This document shows positions 50,226 through 57,769 of a stretch of DNA of 64,000 bases, one piece after another (the first letter of the stretch is position 1; each line of letters opens with the position of its first letter). Source of the stretch: Bog-532 sp965277615 (GTDB lineage: Bacteria; Actinomycetota; Actinomycetes; Streptosporangiales; Streptosporangiaceae); NCBI GenBank assembly GCA_965277615.1, contig CBDIDG010000006.1, positions 248,001 to 312,000 of the forward strand, given 5' to 3'. Below the pieces are notes generated by a model. The model searched no databases and was not told the DNA's origin. It worked only from the letters and a program-made list of their open reading frames with translations. A program made the position numbers and the translations under genes.

Positions 50226-51962
50226 ATGGATACGTCAACCATCTACCGGCGGCGCTGGGGAATCCTCAGCGTCCTCATCGTCAGCCTTCTCGCCATCGTC
50301 ATCGACAACACCGTGCTGAACGTGGCCCTGAAGACGATCGCTGAGCCGCTGCCCGCCGGTCTCGGCGCCAGCCAGAGCCAGCTCGAGTGGGCCATCAACT
50401 CCTACACCCTGGTCTTCGCGGGCCTGCTGTTCACGTTCGGGGTCATCGGCGACCGCATCGGCCGCAAGCGCATGCTCATGATCGGCCTGGTGCTGTTCGG
50501 GATCGGCTCGCTGCTGTCGGCCTACTCCCGCTCGCCGGATCAGCTGATCTTCGCCCGCGCGGCCATGGGCCTCGGCGGTGCCGCCGTCATGCCGCAGACG
50601 CTGTCGATCATCTCCAACGTCTTCGAGCCGCAGGAGCGGCCGAAGGCCATCGGCATCTGGGCCTCCGCCGTCGGGATCGGCTTCGCCATCGGACCGGTGC
50701 TGGCCGGTGTGCTGCTGGCCCACTTCTGGTGGGGCTCGGTCTTCCTGATCAATGTGCCCGTCACGGTGGCCGGTGCCATCGCGGTCGCCGTGCTGGTTCC
50801 CGAGTCAAGGAACCCCGAGCGGGCCGGGATCGACGTTGTCGGCGTACTGCTCTCGATCGCCGGCCTCGTGCTGGTCGTCTTCGGGATCGTCCAGGGCGGC
50901 GACGCCGGCTCCTGGGTGCACCCCGGGGTGCTCGGCCCCATCGTGGGCGGCTTGGCTGTGCTCGCGGTCTTCGTCTGGCACGAGTCCCGGACCCGTCATC
51001 CGGCCCTGGACGTCCGGCTGTTCCGCGACCGCCGTCTCTCCGCGTCGGTGGGTGCGCTCGGCCTGGTCTTCTACGGGATGGGCGGGGTGTTCTTCTTCAC
51101 CGCCTTCTACCTGCAGAACGTCCGGGGCTACAGCGCGCTTGACGCAGGCCTGATGACGGTGCCGTTCGCGGTCGGGCAGCTGCTGTTGTCCCCGCGTAGC
51201 GCCGCGCTGGTCCGGCGGTACGGGCCGAAGGTCGTCGGGACGGTCGGCATGTTCGTCATGGCCGCCGCGCTCGCCGGGTACGTGCTGCTCAGCCCGACCT
51301 CCCCGATCTGGCTGCTCGGGCTGCTGTTCTTCATCCAGGGAGCGGCCATCGGCGCTGCGATGCCGGCCGCCACGTCCGCGGTCATGGACGTGCTGCCCCG
51401 GGAGCGGGCCGGCGCCGGTTCCGCGCTGACCAACACCGCGCGCCAGGTCGGCGTCGCGCTGGGGGTCGCCGTACTGGGCTCGATCTTGGCCCAGTCCTAC
51501 CACCAGACGATGAGCCCGACGCTCGCTAGCCTTCCGGCCGCCGCGAGGGGCGCGGCCGGCGGCTCGATCTCGGCCACGCAGGCCGTAGCCGCGCGACTCG
51601 GCCCAGCCGGGCACTTCCTGCTCGGCCCGGCCAACGACGCCTTCGTTACGGCCATGCACGTGACCACGCTCGTGGCCGCGGTCATCGCGCTGGCCGGCGC
51701 CCTGGTGGTGCTGCGCTGGATGCCGGGCCTGTCCCGGCCCGCCGCGGACACCGCTGCCGCGGACGCTGCCGCCCCGGACACCGCCGCCGCGGAAACCGTG
51801 CCGGAGCTCGCTCCGGCCGGGGTGGAGGCCTCGTTGGACGTGGCCACCGAACCGTTCGACGTCGAACGGCACGGCAGTGGCCCGTACCGGATCGACCCCA
51901 TCGACGCACTCGACGTCTGGCAGGAGAAGCTCTCCGCCAGGTCGCCAGGTGGAGAGCGATAA
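50226..51962 (+). CDS. MFS drug exporter, DHA2 (14-TM) family
   Basis: A 578-residue EmrB/QacA-type exporter. Seen: VIDNTVLNVALKTIAE in TM1 (motif D1 position), WAINSYTLVFAGLLFTFGVIGDRIGRKR (motif A) and GIGFAIGPVLAGVL (motif C, antiporter). A hydrophilic C-terminal tail of about 75 residues includes AADTAAADAAAPDTAAA and PFDVERHGSGPYRIDPIDAL, absent from the first exporter in this window. ATG at 50226 follows GAAAGG. Seven bases separate it from the TetR gene. Confidence 0.94.
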   Translation: MDTSTIYRRRWGILSVLIVSLLAIVIDNTVLNVALKTIAEPLPAGLGASQSQLEWAINSYTLVFAGLLFTFGVIGDRIGRKRMLMIGLVLFGIGSLLSAYSRSPDQLIFARAAMGLGGAAVMPQTLSIISNVFEPQERPKAIGIWASAVGIGFAIGPVLAGVLLAHFWWGSVFLINVPVTVAGAIAVAVLVPESRNPERAGIDVVGVLLSIAGLVLVVFGIVQGGDAGSWVHPGVLGPIVGGLAVLAVFVWHESRTRHPALDVRLFRDRRLSASVGALGLVFYGMGGVFFFTAFYLQNVRGYSALDAGLMTVPFAVGQLLLSPRSAALVRRYGPKVVGTVGMFVMAAALAGYVLLSPTSPIWLLGLLFFIQGAAIGAAMPAATSAVMDVLPRERAGAGSALTNTARQVGVALGVAVLGSILAQSYHQTMSPTLASLPAAARGAAGGSISATQAVAARLGPAGHFLLGPANDAFVTAMHVTTLVAAVIALAGALVVLRWMPGLSRPAADTAAADAAAPDTAAAETVPELAPAGVEASLDVATEPFDVERHGSGPYRIDPIDALDVWQEKLSARSPGGER

Positions 51963-51969
51963 TGGCGTT

Positions 51970-52620
51970 ATGACCACCACAGCCGCTGACCTCACTGCTG
52001 AGGACCAGGAGGCGGGCCTGCGCGGGCCCGCCTCCGCGGCTACCGGCCGCCGGCCGGGCCGCCCGCGCAGCGAGCGCGCCGAGCAGGCCATCATCGAGGC
52101 CACGCTCCAGCTGTTCGCCGAGAAGGGCCCCGACGGCCTCTGTGTCGAGGCCGTCGCGGCCCGGGCCGGCGTGGGCAAGGCCACCGTCTACCGCCGCTGG
52201 CACAACAAGGAAGACCTGCTGCTGGCCGCGCTCGGCTCACTCAAGAGCCCGCTGCCACAAGCGGACACCGGCTCGGTCCGGGACGACCTGATCGCCCTGG
52301 TCACCGTGATGAGCCAGGACGCCGTGGACCCGGCCCGGCAGCGGCAGTACACCCTGCTGCTGGGCGAGGGCGAGAAGTACCCGCGGCTGATGGCCCGCTA
52401 CGCCGAGACCGTGGTCGAGCCCCGCCGCGACATCATCCGGTCCGTGCTGCGCCGCGGCATCGAGACCGGCCAGATCCGCCCCGACCTCGACCTCGAGGTC
52501 GGCATGCTCACCTTGACCGGCGCGGCCATGTCCCGCGGCCGGTGCGAGATCGTCCCGCACGACGAGGAGTTCGCCACCCGCGTGGTGGACAGCCTCCTGC
52601 TCGGCCTGTCCCCGCGCTGA
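51970..52620 (+). CDS. TetR-family repressor
   Basis: A 216-residue regulator. The N-terminal HTH (about 30-80) reads AIIEATLQLFAEKGPDGLCVEAVAARAGVGKATVYRRWHNKEDLL, typical TetR/AcrR; the C-terminal ligand domain is of the TetR_C_11/16 helical sort. It is co-transcribed behind the exporter and likely binds the palindrome at 50084-50112, so the exporter and repressor would be induced together by the substrate. Confidence 0.95.
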   Translation: MTTTAADLTAEDQEAGLRGPASAATGRRPGRPRSERAEQAIIEATLQLFAEKGPDGLCVEAVAARAGVGKATVYRRWHNKEDLLLAALGSLKSPLPQADTGSVRDDLIALVTVMSQDAVDPARQRQYTLLLGEGEKYPRLMARYAETVVEPRRDIIRSVLRRGIETGQIRPDLDLEVGMLTLTGAAMSRGRCEIVPHDEEFATRVVDSLLLGLSPR

Positions 52621-52628
52621 GCTAGCGC

Positions 52629-53021
52629 TTACCCCATCCCGTGGATCTTGTCCGCGGCGATGCTGAGGATGACCCGGACCTGGTCGCGGCCTCCGTACCA
52701 GGGGTAAGGACCACCGAGATAGCGCTGGGCGAGGGTCTCGATGTGCTCCGCGCCGCCCTCGGTGGTGACGTTGACGACCCGCCCGCGTACTGCGTAGTAG
52801 CGGTACGGGTTGGAGGGATCGGAAACAGCCACCGCCACCCGTGGGTCTCGCTCAACGTTCTTGACCTTCTGAAAACTCTGGACGGTGTTGACAATTACGT
52901 GCACGCCATCGGTGTCGGCCCAGGTTTCGGTCATCTGGGGTGAACCGTCGGGCATCAAGGTGGTCAGAAAGCAGGGACTGGGCTGGCGCAGTAGAGCGAT
53001 GAGGCCTTCGGGCAGGTCCAC
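52629..53021 (-). CDS. PPOX-type split-barrel flavin/F420-binding protein
   Basis: A 130-residue split-beta-barrel protein of the pyridoxamine-5'-phosphate-oxidase-like group: PCFLTTLMPDGSPQMTETWAD, VNTVQSFQKVKNVERDPRVAVAV and YYAVRGRVVNVT. In actinomycetes this PPOX class commonly uses F420; that is family knowledge, not visible here. GTG start. Converges on the TetR gene (eight bases). Substrate unknown. Confidence 0.9.
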   Translation of the reverse strand: MDLPEGLIALLRQPSPCFLTTLMPDGSPQMTETWADTDGVHVIVNTVQSFQKVKNVERDPRVAVAVSDPSNPYRYYAVRGRVVNVTTEGGAEHIETLAQRYLGGPYPWYGGRDQVRVILSIAADKIHGMG

Positions 53022-53044
53022 GCTTGATCAACTCCAGGAGAGGG

Positions 53045-54220
53045 TCAGAACAGGCTAGCCCGCAGCGCGGTCACCCGGCTGACCGCCCCGTTGAACGTGG
53101 CCGGGCTGAGCTGCCCGCTGGTGAGCGCGCTGGCTAGCGCGGCGGTGGCGGTCTCGCTCTGGCCGGCGTCCTGGGCGGCGCACAGGATCAGGTCCATCCC
53201 GGCCGCCGCGGCGCTGACCGCGCGCTGGCCGGTGGTGCCGAACGCCTTCAGCGCTCCCGCCTCCAGGGCGTCGGTGATGGTGACGCCGGTGAAACGATTC
53301 CGGCCGCGCAGCTCTTGCTGGATAACGGTGGGCGACAGGCCCGCCGGGCGGCTGGCGTCCAGCGCCGGGTAGACCGCCCAGCTCACCATGACCAGCTTGA
53401 CCCCGGCGGCCACCGCGGCCGGATAAGGCACCTCGTCGGTGCTGCGCAGCTTGCTCAGCGACGCGGTCAACGTCACCGGCCCGGTGTCGGTGTCCTGCGC
53501 CGTGGCCGCCGACCCCAGGCCAGGGAAGTGCTTGGCCGTGGCCGCCACTCCCGCCTTCTGCTGGGCCGTTATGAAGCTCCGCCCCAGTGTGGCTACGGCC
53601 GCGGGATTGCTGCTGTAGGAGCGCTGGTATTCGTCGATGAAGTTGCCGGCCTGGTAGTAGACGTCCAGCACCGGTCCCAGATTGACGTTCATGCCCACGC
53701 CGGCCAGGTTCTGCCCGGCGGCGGTGCCGGCCGCGGCCGCTGCGGCCGTGGCGTTCGCGGACTGGCCGATCTGCTTCTCCGAGAGCGTGGGCTGACCGGG
53801 CAGCCGGCGGACCTGGCCGCCTTCCTGGTCGGTCATCAGCAGCAACGGCACCTGAACCGGGCTCTGCGCCTGCGCCCGGCGCAACTGCCCGATCACCCCG
53901 GCAATCTGGGTGTCGCTGGCGATGTTGCCGCCGAAGAAGATGACCCCGGCCAGCTGTCCCTTGCTGATGTCGGCCAGCAGGCTGGCGGGCGGGGTCAGCC
54001 CGGCATAGGAGCCGATGATCCGCTGGCCCGCGAGCTGAAGGCTGGTCAGCCCCGCCCCCAGGCGCGCATCGGGATGCAGGCTGCGCCCGCCTGCCGCACC
54101 TGCGCTGGCAACCTGTGCGCTCGCCCGCTGGGCGGACGCGCCACCGGCCAGGACGAGCCCAAGGCCGGTGAGCGCCTGCCGACGGCTGAGGCCGCCCCGG
54201 GGTCCATCATGTGAGGTCAT
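53045..54220 (-). CDS. Secreted glycoside hydrolase family 3 (NagZ-like) protein
   Basis: A 391-residue exported enzyme. The N-terminus LSRRQALTGLGLVLAGG followed by ASAQ looks like a Tat signal peptide. The GH3 domain has LLMTDQEGGQVRRLPG, MNVNLGPVLDVYY, the NagZ-type ATAKHFPGLGSA (catalytic His/Asp loop) and the nucleophile Asp in GVTITDALEAGAL. NagZ enzymes release N-acetylglucosamine from peptidoglycan fragments. In Gram-positives it is typically outside the membrane, matching the signal peptide. Confidence 0.9.
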   Translation of the reverse strand: MTSHDGPRGGLSRRQALTGLGLVLAGGASAQRASAQVASAGAAGGRSLHPDARLGAGLTSLQLAGQRIIGSYAGLTPPASLLADISKGQLAGVIFFGGNIASDTQIAGVIGQLRRAQAQSPVQVPLLLMTDQEGGQVRRLPGQPTLSEKQIGQSANATAAAAAAGTAAGQNLAGVGMNVNLGPVLDVYYQAGNFIDEYQRSYSSNPAAVATLGRSFITAQQKAGVAATAKHFPGLGSAATAQDTDTGPVTLTASLSKLRSTDEVPYPAAVAAGVKLVMVSWAVYPALDASRPAGLSPTVIQQELRGRNRFTGVTITDALEAGALKAFGTTGQRAVSAAAAGMDLILCAAQDAGQSETATAALASALTSGQLSPATFNGAVSRVTALRASLF

Positions 54221-54263
54221 GCACCAAGAGTAATCGCAGGGCTACTCTCGCGTTCTGCCGGTC

Positions 54264-56147
54264 CTAGCGCGCGCCCAGCTGCTTCGGCGGCTCGGCGTGG
54301 TCGGGGACCGAGTCCTCGGGCGCCTTGGTCTGGCCGGGCGGGGGCTCACGCCAGCTGTTGGTGATCGGCAGCCGCCGATCGCGGCCGAAGTTCTTCTGGC
54401 TGATCTTGGGACCCGGCGGGTACTGGCGGCGCTTGTACTCGGCCCGGTCGACCAGCATGATGACCCGCTGCACCAGGTCCGCGTCGTACCCCTTGGCGAT
54501 CAGGTCGCCCGAGCCCAGGTCCTGCTCCACGTAGTCGTCGAGCAGCGCGTCCAGGAGCTCGTAGTCGGGCAGCGAGTCGGTGTCCTGCTGGCCCGGGGCC
54601 AGCTCGGCGCTGGGGGGCTTGGTGATCGAGTTCTCCGGGATCGGCGGCGTCTGGCCCTGGGCTTCGGCCTGCGCGTTCCGCCACCGGGACAGCTCCCACA
54701 CCAGCGTCTTGAACACGTCCTTGATCGGCCCGAAGCCGCCCGCCGAATCCCCGTACAGCGTCGAGTAGCCCACGGCCAGCTCGCTCTTGTTCCCGGTGGT
54801 CAGGACCAGGTGCCCGTGTGCGTTCGACAGCCCCATCAAGATCATGCCGCGCACCCGGGCCTGCAGGTTCTCCGCGGGCAACCCGGTCCCGGGGAAGCCG
54901 GCCGGGCTCAGCGCGGCCTCGAAGCTGTCGACCATCGTCTTGATCGGCACGGTGTCCGAATGCAGCCCCTGCCGGCGGACCAGGTCCTCGGCGTCACTGA
55001 TCGAGTGGTCGGAGGAGTAACGGCTGGGCATCAGCACCGTGTACACCCGGTCCGGGCCGAGCGCGTCGGCCGCGATCGTCGCGGTCAGCGCGGAGTCGAT
55101 GCCGCCGGACAGCCCCAGGATCACGGTGCGGAAGCCGTTCTTGCCCACGTAGTCGCGCACCCCGAGCACCAGCGCGTTGTACACCTCTTCGGAGTCCGGC
55201 AGCGACGGCCACAGCGGCTCGTGCTCGATGGCCGGCCACTGCACGCTCGCCGTGACGTCGGCGGGCGGGCCCAGCTCGACCTGACGGATGGTGATCACGG
55301 AGCCGTCGCCCGCGTCCACCCGCTCACCGTCGTGCGGCAGGCCCTCCGGCGCGGCCGGCAGCTCCAGGTCGTTCACGATCAGCGCCTCTTCGAACTGGGG
55401 CCCCCGGGCCAGCAGGTTCCCGTCCGCGTCGACCAGGATCGAGCCACCGTCGAAGACCAGCTCGTCCTGACCCCCGATCATGTTGGAGTACGCCAGCGCC
55501 GCGCCCGCCACCCCGGCGCACCGGGCGCACAGCTCTTCGCGCCGGTCGTCCTTGCCCCGCTCGTAGGGCGAGGCGTTCGGCACCACCAGCAGCGAGGCCC
55601 CGGCCGTCCGGGTCACCGCCACCGGGCCGCCGTCCTGCCACAGGTCCTCGCAGATCGCGATGGCCACGTCGACCGGCCCGCCGTCGGCCGCGATCCGGAA
55701 CACCGGGAGCGAATCGCCCGGCACGAAGTACCGGTACTCGTCGAACACCCCGTAGTTGGGCAGGTGGTGCTTGGCCGTGGTGATCACGACCTCGCCGCCG
55801 TACAGCAGGGCGGCGGCGTCCAGCGGCGCGCCAGCGGGCAGCCCGGTCCGCGGAGCTACGCCTTCTTTCCGGTCGAGGTAGCCGGTGACCACGGCGATCC
55901 CGCCCAGGCCCTCGTCGGCCAGCCGCTCCGCCACCTCGCGCACCGCGGCCCGGGACGCGTTCAGGAATGACCCGCGCAGCGCGAGGTCTTCCACCGGATA
56001 CCCGGTCAGCATCATCTCCGGGAACACGACCACCTGGGCGCCCTGCCGCCCGGCACGGCGCGTCCACTCGACGATCTTGTCCGCGTTCCCGGTCAGGTCG
56101 CCCACGGTCGCGTTGACCTGGGCCATGGCAATCCGCAGCTTCGGCAC
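54264..56147 (-). CDS. nadE: Glutamine-dependent NAD+ synthetase
   Basis: A 627-residue two-domain enzyme making NAD from nicotinate adenine dinucleotide with glutamine as N donor. N-terminal nitrilase-type amidase: Glu in VVFPEMMLTGYP (about 46), Lys in TTAKHHLPNYG (about 126), Cys in IAICEDLWQ (about 175). C-terminal synthetase: P-loop GLSGGIDSALT (about 345) and LTTGNKSELAVGYSTLYGD. Normal length for the long (glutamine-dependent) form. The end carries a disordered tail of about 25 residues. Probably a single-gene unit. Confidence 0.97.
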   Translation of the reverse strand: MPKLRIAMAQVNATVGDLTGNADKIVEWTRRAGRQGAQVVVFPEMMLTGYPVEDLALRGSFLNASRAAVREVAERLADEGLGGIAVVTGYLDRKEGVAPRTGLPAGAPLDAAALLYGGEVVITTAKHHLPNYGVFDEYRYFVPGDSLPVFRIAADGGPVDVAIAICEDLWQDGGPVAVTRTAGASLLVVPNASPYERGKDDRREELCARCAGVAGAALAYSNMIGGQDELVFDGGSILVDADGNLLARGPQFEEALIVNDLELPAAPEGLPHDGERVDAGDGSVITIRQVELGPPADVTASVQWPAIEHEPLWPSLPDSEEVYNALVLGVRDYVGKNGFRTVILGLSGGIDSALTATIAADALGPDRVYTVLMPSRYSSDHSISDAEDLVRRQGLHSDTVPIKTMVDSFEAALSPAGFPGTGLPAENLQARVRGMILMGLSNAHGHLVLTTGNKSELAVGYSTLYGDSAGGFGPIKDVFKTLVWELSRWRNAQAEAQGQTPPIPENSITKPPSAELAPGQQDTDSLPDYELLDALLDDYVEQDLGSGDLIAKGYDADLVQRVIMLVDRAEYKRRQYPPGPKISQKNFGRDRRLPITNSWREPPPGQTKAPEDSVPDHAEPPKQLGAR

Positions 56148-56173
56148 GGTTCTAGCTTAAGACGCCCACATTC

Positions 56174-56611
56174 TCAGCAGGCGGGGCCTTTGGACGCGAG
56201 CACCTTCTTCAGCGCCGGCGCCGGTGACACGGTGAGCTTGTAGCCCGGGTTGCTGGCCGAGTACGCGACCTGGGTGCAGTTGCCCGCGCTGGCCGACGCG
56301 GTGGCGATGACCGCATCGACCGCGGTTTCGCAGGTGCTGGTCTTGGCGTTCCAGCTCCACGCCCCGCCCAGCTGCTGGGTCGCGGCGGGCTGCCCGTTCG
56401 TGGTCATGCGGACCAGGATGTCCCCGGACGAGTCCGGCCGGGCCTGGCACTGGCTCTGGGTGGTGGCCCGCGCCAGCGGCGACGCCGTGGCCGAGCTGAC
56501 CGCGGCCGCGGGCCGGTCGGTGCTCGACGAGCCGCCGCAGCCGCCCAGGGCCACCGCTGTGACAGCCAGTCCGGCGGCGGACCACAGGGAAATCGAAGTA
56601 CGGGAGGTCAC
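56174..56611 (-). CDS. Small lipoprotein of unknown function
   Basis: About 145 residues. With GTG at 56611 the protein starts TSRTSISLWSAAGLAVTAVALGGCGG, a signal peptide with lipobox ALGGC, so it would be attached to the outer face of the membrane. GTG at 56644 has a slightly better ribosome site but gives an unusual long N-terminus. The mature part has three further Cys residues (SQCQARP, STCETAV, GNCTQVA, and a final C) and a Thr/Ser/Ala-rich linker. No family recognised. Confidence 0.72.
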   Translation of the reverse strand: MTSRTSISLWSAAGLAVTAVALGGCGGSSSTDRPAAAVSSATASPLARATTQSQCQARPDSSGDILVRMTTNGQPAATQQLGGAWSWNAKTSTCETAVDAVIATASASAGNCTQVAYSASNPGYKLTVSPAPALKKVLASKGPAC

Positions 56612-56702
56612 GGGGGGATGATTCCAGATGCGCTCCGTGATCACGTCCTACTCGGCGTAAAAACCCAGTGCGCCGACGGCGGCAAAAAGGCAAGCTCACG
56701 GT

Positions 56703-57701
56703 ATGACGAACAGCATCCCCACCGTTGGCGCGACCAGGGGAGCGGACCGCCACGCGGCGGCCCTGGACCGGGTGCTGCCCGCGATCGGCGGGATGGACAC
56801 CGTCCAGCGGCTGGCCGGGCTGAGCGGCAGCGACTTCACCAGCGTGATGCTGGAGGTGGCCCGGCTCCGGGCGGCCCGCGAAACCCCGGCCAGTGTCCGG
56901 CGCCGGTACTCCCGCGACCGGTTTACCACCCCCGATCCCACGCCATGGCACTCCCTGCGGCGGGCCGAAGAAGCCCTGCTGGCCTGCCTGCCGGCCGACG
57001 TCGAGCTGCTGACGCTGGCCCCGGTAGTGCCACTCGGCACCCACTCGGCTCTGGCCACGGTCAGCCAGGACAAGGTGCTGACCACGATCCGGGCCTGTGA
57101 GGTCGCCGCCGACCCCACGAACGCGCTGGCCCTGGAGGCATCGGTGCGCCGGGTCCGCGACCGCACCGCGACCGTCCGGCTGGGCGCCCTGCAGCGGGTC
57201 GTCCGGGCCCAGCTGTTCGGGCCCGGAGCCCAGGCCCACTTCGGCCTGTTCGGGCTGGTCACGGCGGGTCGCGATGAGGGCGATTACCGGTTCGAGCGGC
57301 GGGCGCTGGCCGAGCACCTGCGGTTCGCGGTGACCAGCCTGGCCGCGGCCCGCCTCCGCTACGTCCAGCTCGCGCTGACCCCGCTGTCGGAGGCGGGGGA
57401 GCAGATCGCCGCCGCCGTCACCGGCGACCTGAGCGCCGCCCAGGACAGTGGTACGGCCGCGGTGATCGTCCTCGACCACACCCGGTCCGCGGGCCGCGGT
57501 TACTACCGTGACCTCTGCTTCAAGGTCAACGCCCAAACCGGCAGCAACAAGGCCGGCAGCAACAAGTCCGGCAGCAAGCTGGAGGAGATCGGCGACGGCG
57601 GCTTCACCGACTGGACCCAGCAGCTGGCGGCCAGCAGCAAGGAGCGGCTGCTCATCAGCGGCATCGGCGTCGACCGCCTGGCCGCCGTCGGCCCACCCTG
57701 A
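56703..57701 (+). CDS. Conserved hypothetical protein
   Basis: A 332-residue soluble protein that I do not recognise. Seen: YSRDRFTTPDPTPWHSLRRAEEALLACLP then LAPVVPLGTHSALATVSQDK and RACEVAADPTNALALE. The PLGTHSAL...KVLTTIRACEV..DPTNALALE layout faintly recalls a class II synthetase-like core (HisZ-type paralogue), but no motif is decisive. Near the C-terminus a small repeat encodes GSNKAGSNKSGSK. ATG is divergent from the lipoprotein gene; ribosome site AGGCAAGC is weak. Confidence 0.72.
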   Translation: MTNSIPTVGATRGADRHAAALDRVLPAIGGMDTVQRLAGLSGSDFTSVMLEVARLRAARETPASVRRRYSRDRFTTPDPTPWHSLRRAEEALLACLPADVELLTLAPVVPLGTHSALATVSQDKVLTTIRACEVAADPTNALALEASVRRVRDRTATVRLGALQRVVRAQLFGPGAQAHFGLFGLVTAGRDEGDYRFERRALAEHLRFAVTSLAAARLRYVQLALTPLSEAGEQIAAAVTGDLSAAQDSGTAAVIVLDHTRSAGRGYYRDLCFKVNAQTGSNKAGSNKSGSKLEEIGDGGFTDWTQQLAASSKERLLISGIGVDRLAAVGPP

Positions 57702-57704
57702 CCA

Positions 57705-57738
57705 GGCGCGGGCGGCCCGCACCCGGGCCGTCCGCGCC
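57705..57738. terminator. Bidirectional hairpin between convergent genes
   Basis: GGCGCGGGCGGCCCG (57705-57719) pairs with CGGGCCGTCCGCGCC (57724-57738) with one G-T mismatch and a 4-base loop. It lies in the 68-base gap between the hypothetical gene and the convergent ABC permease. Confidence 0.65.
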
Positions 57739-57769
57739 CCAGATCAGCGGCACAGCTCAGCGGCACAGC

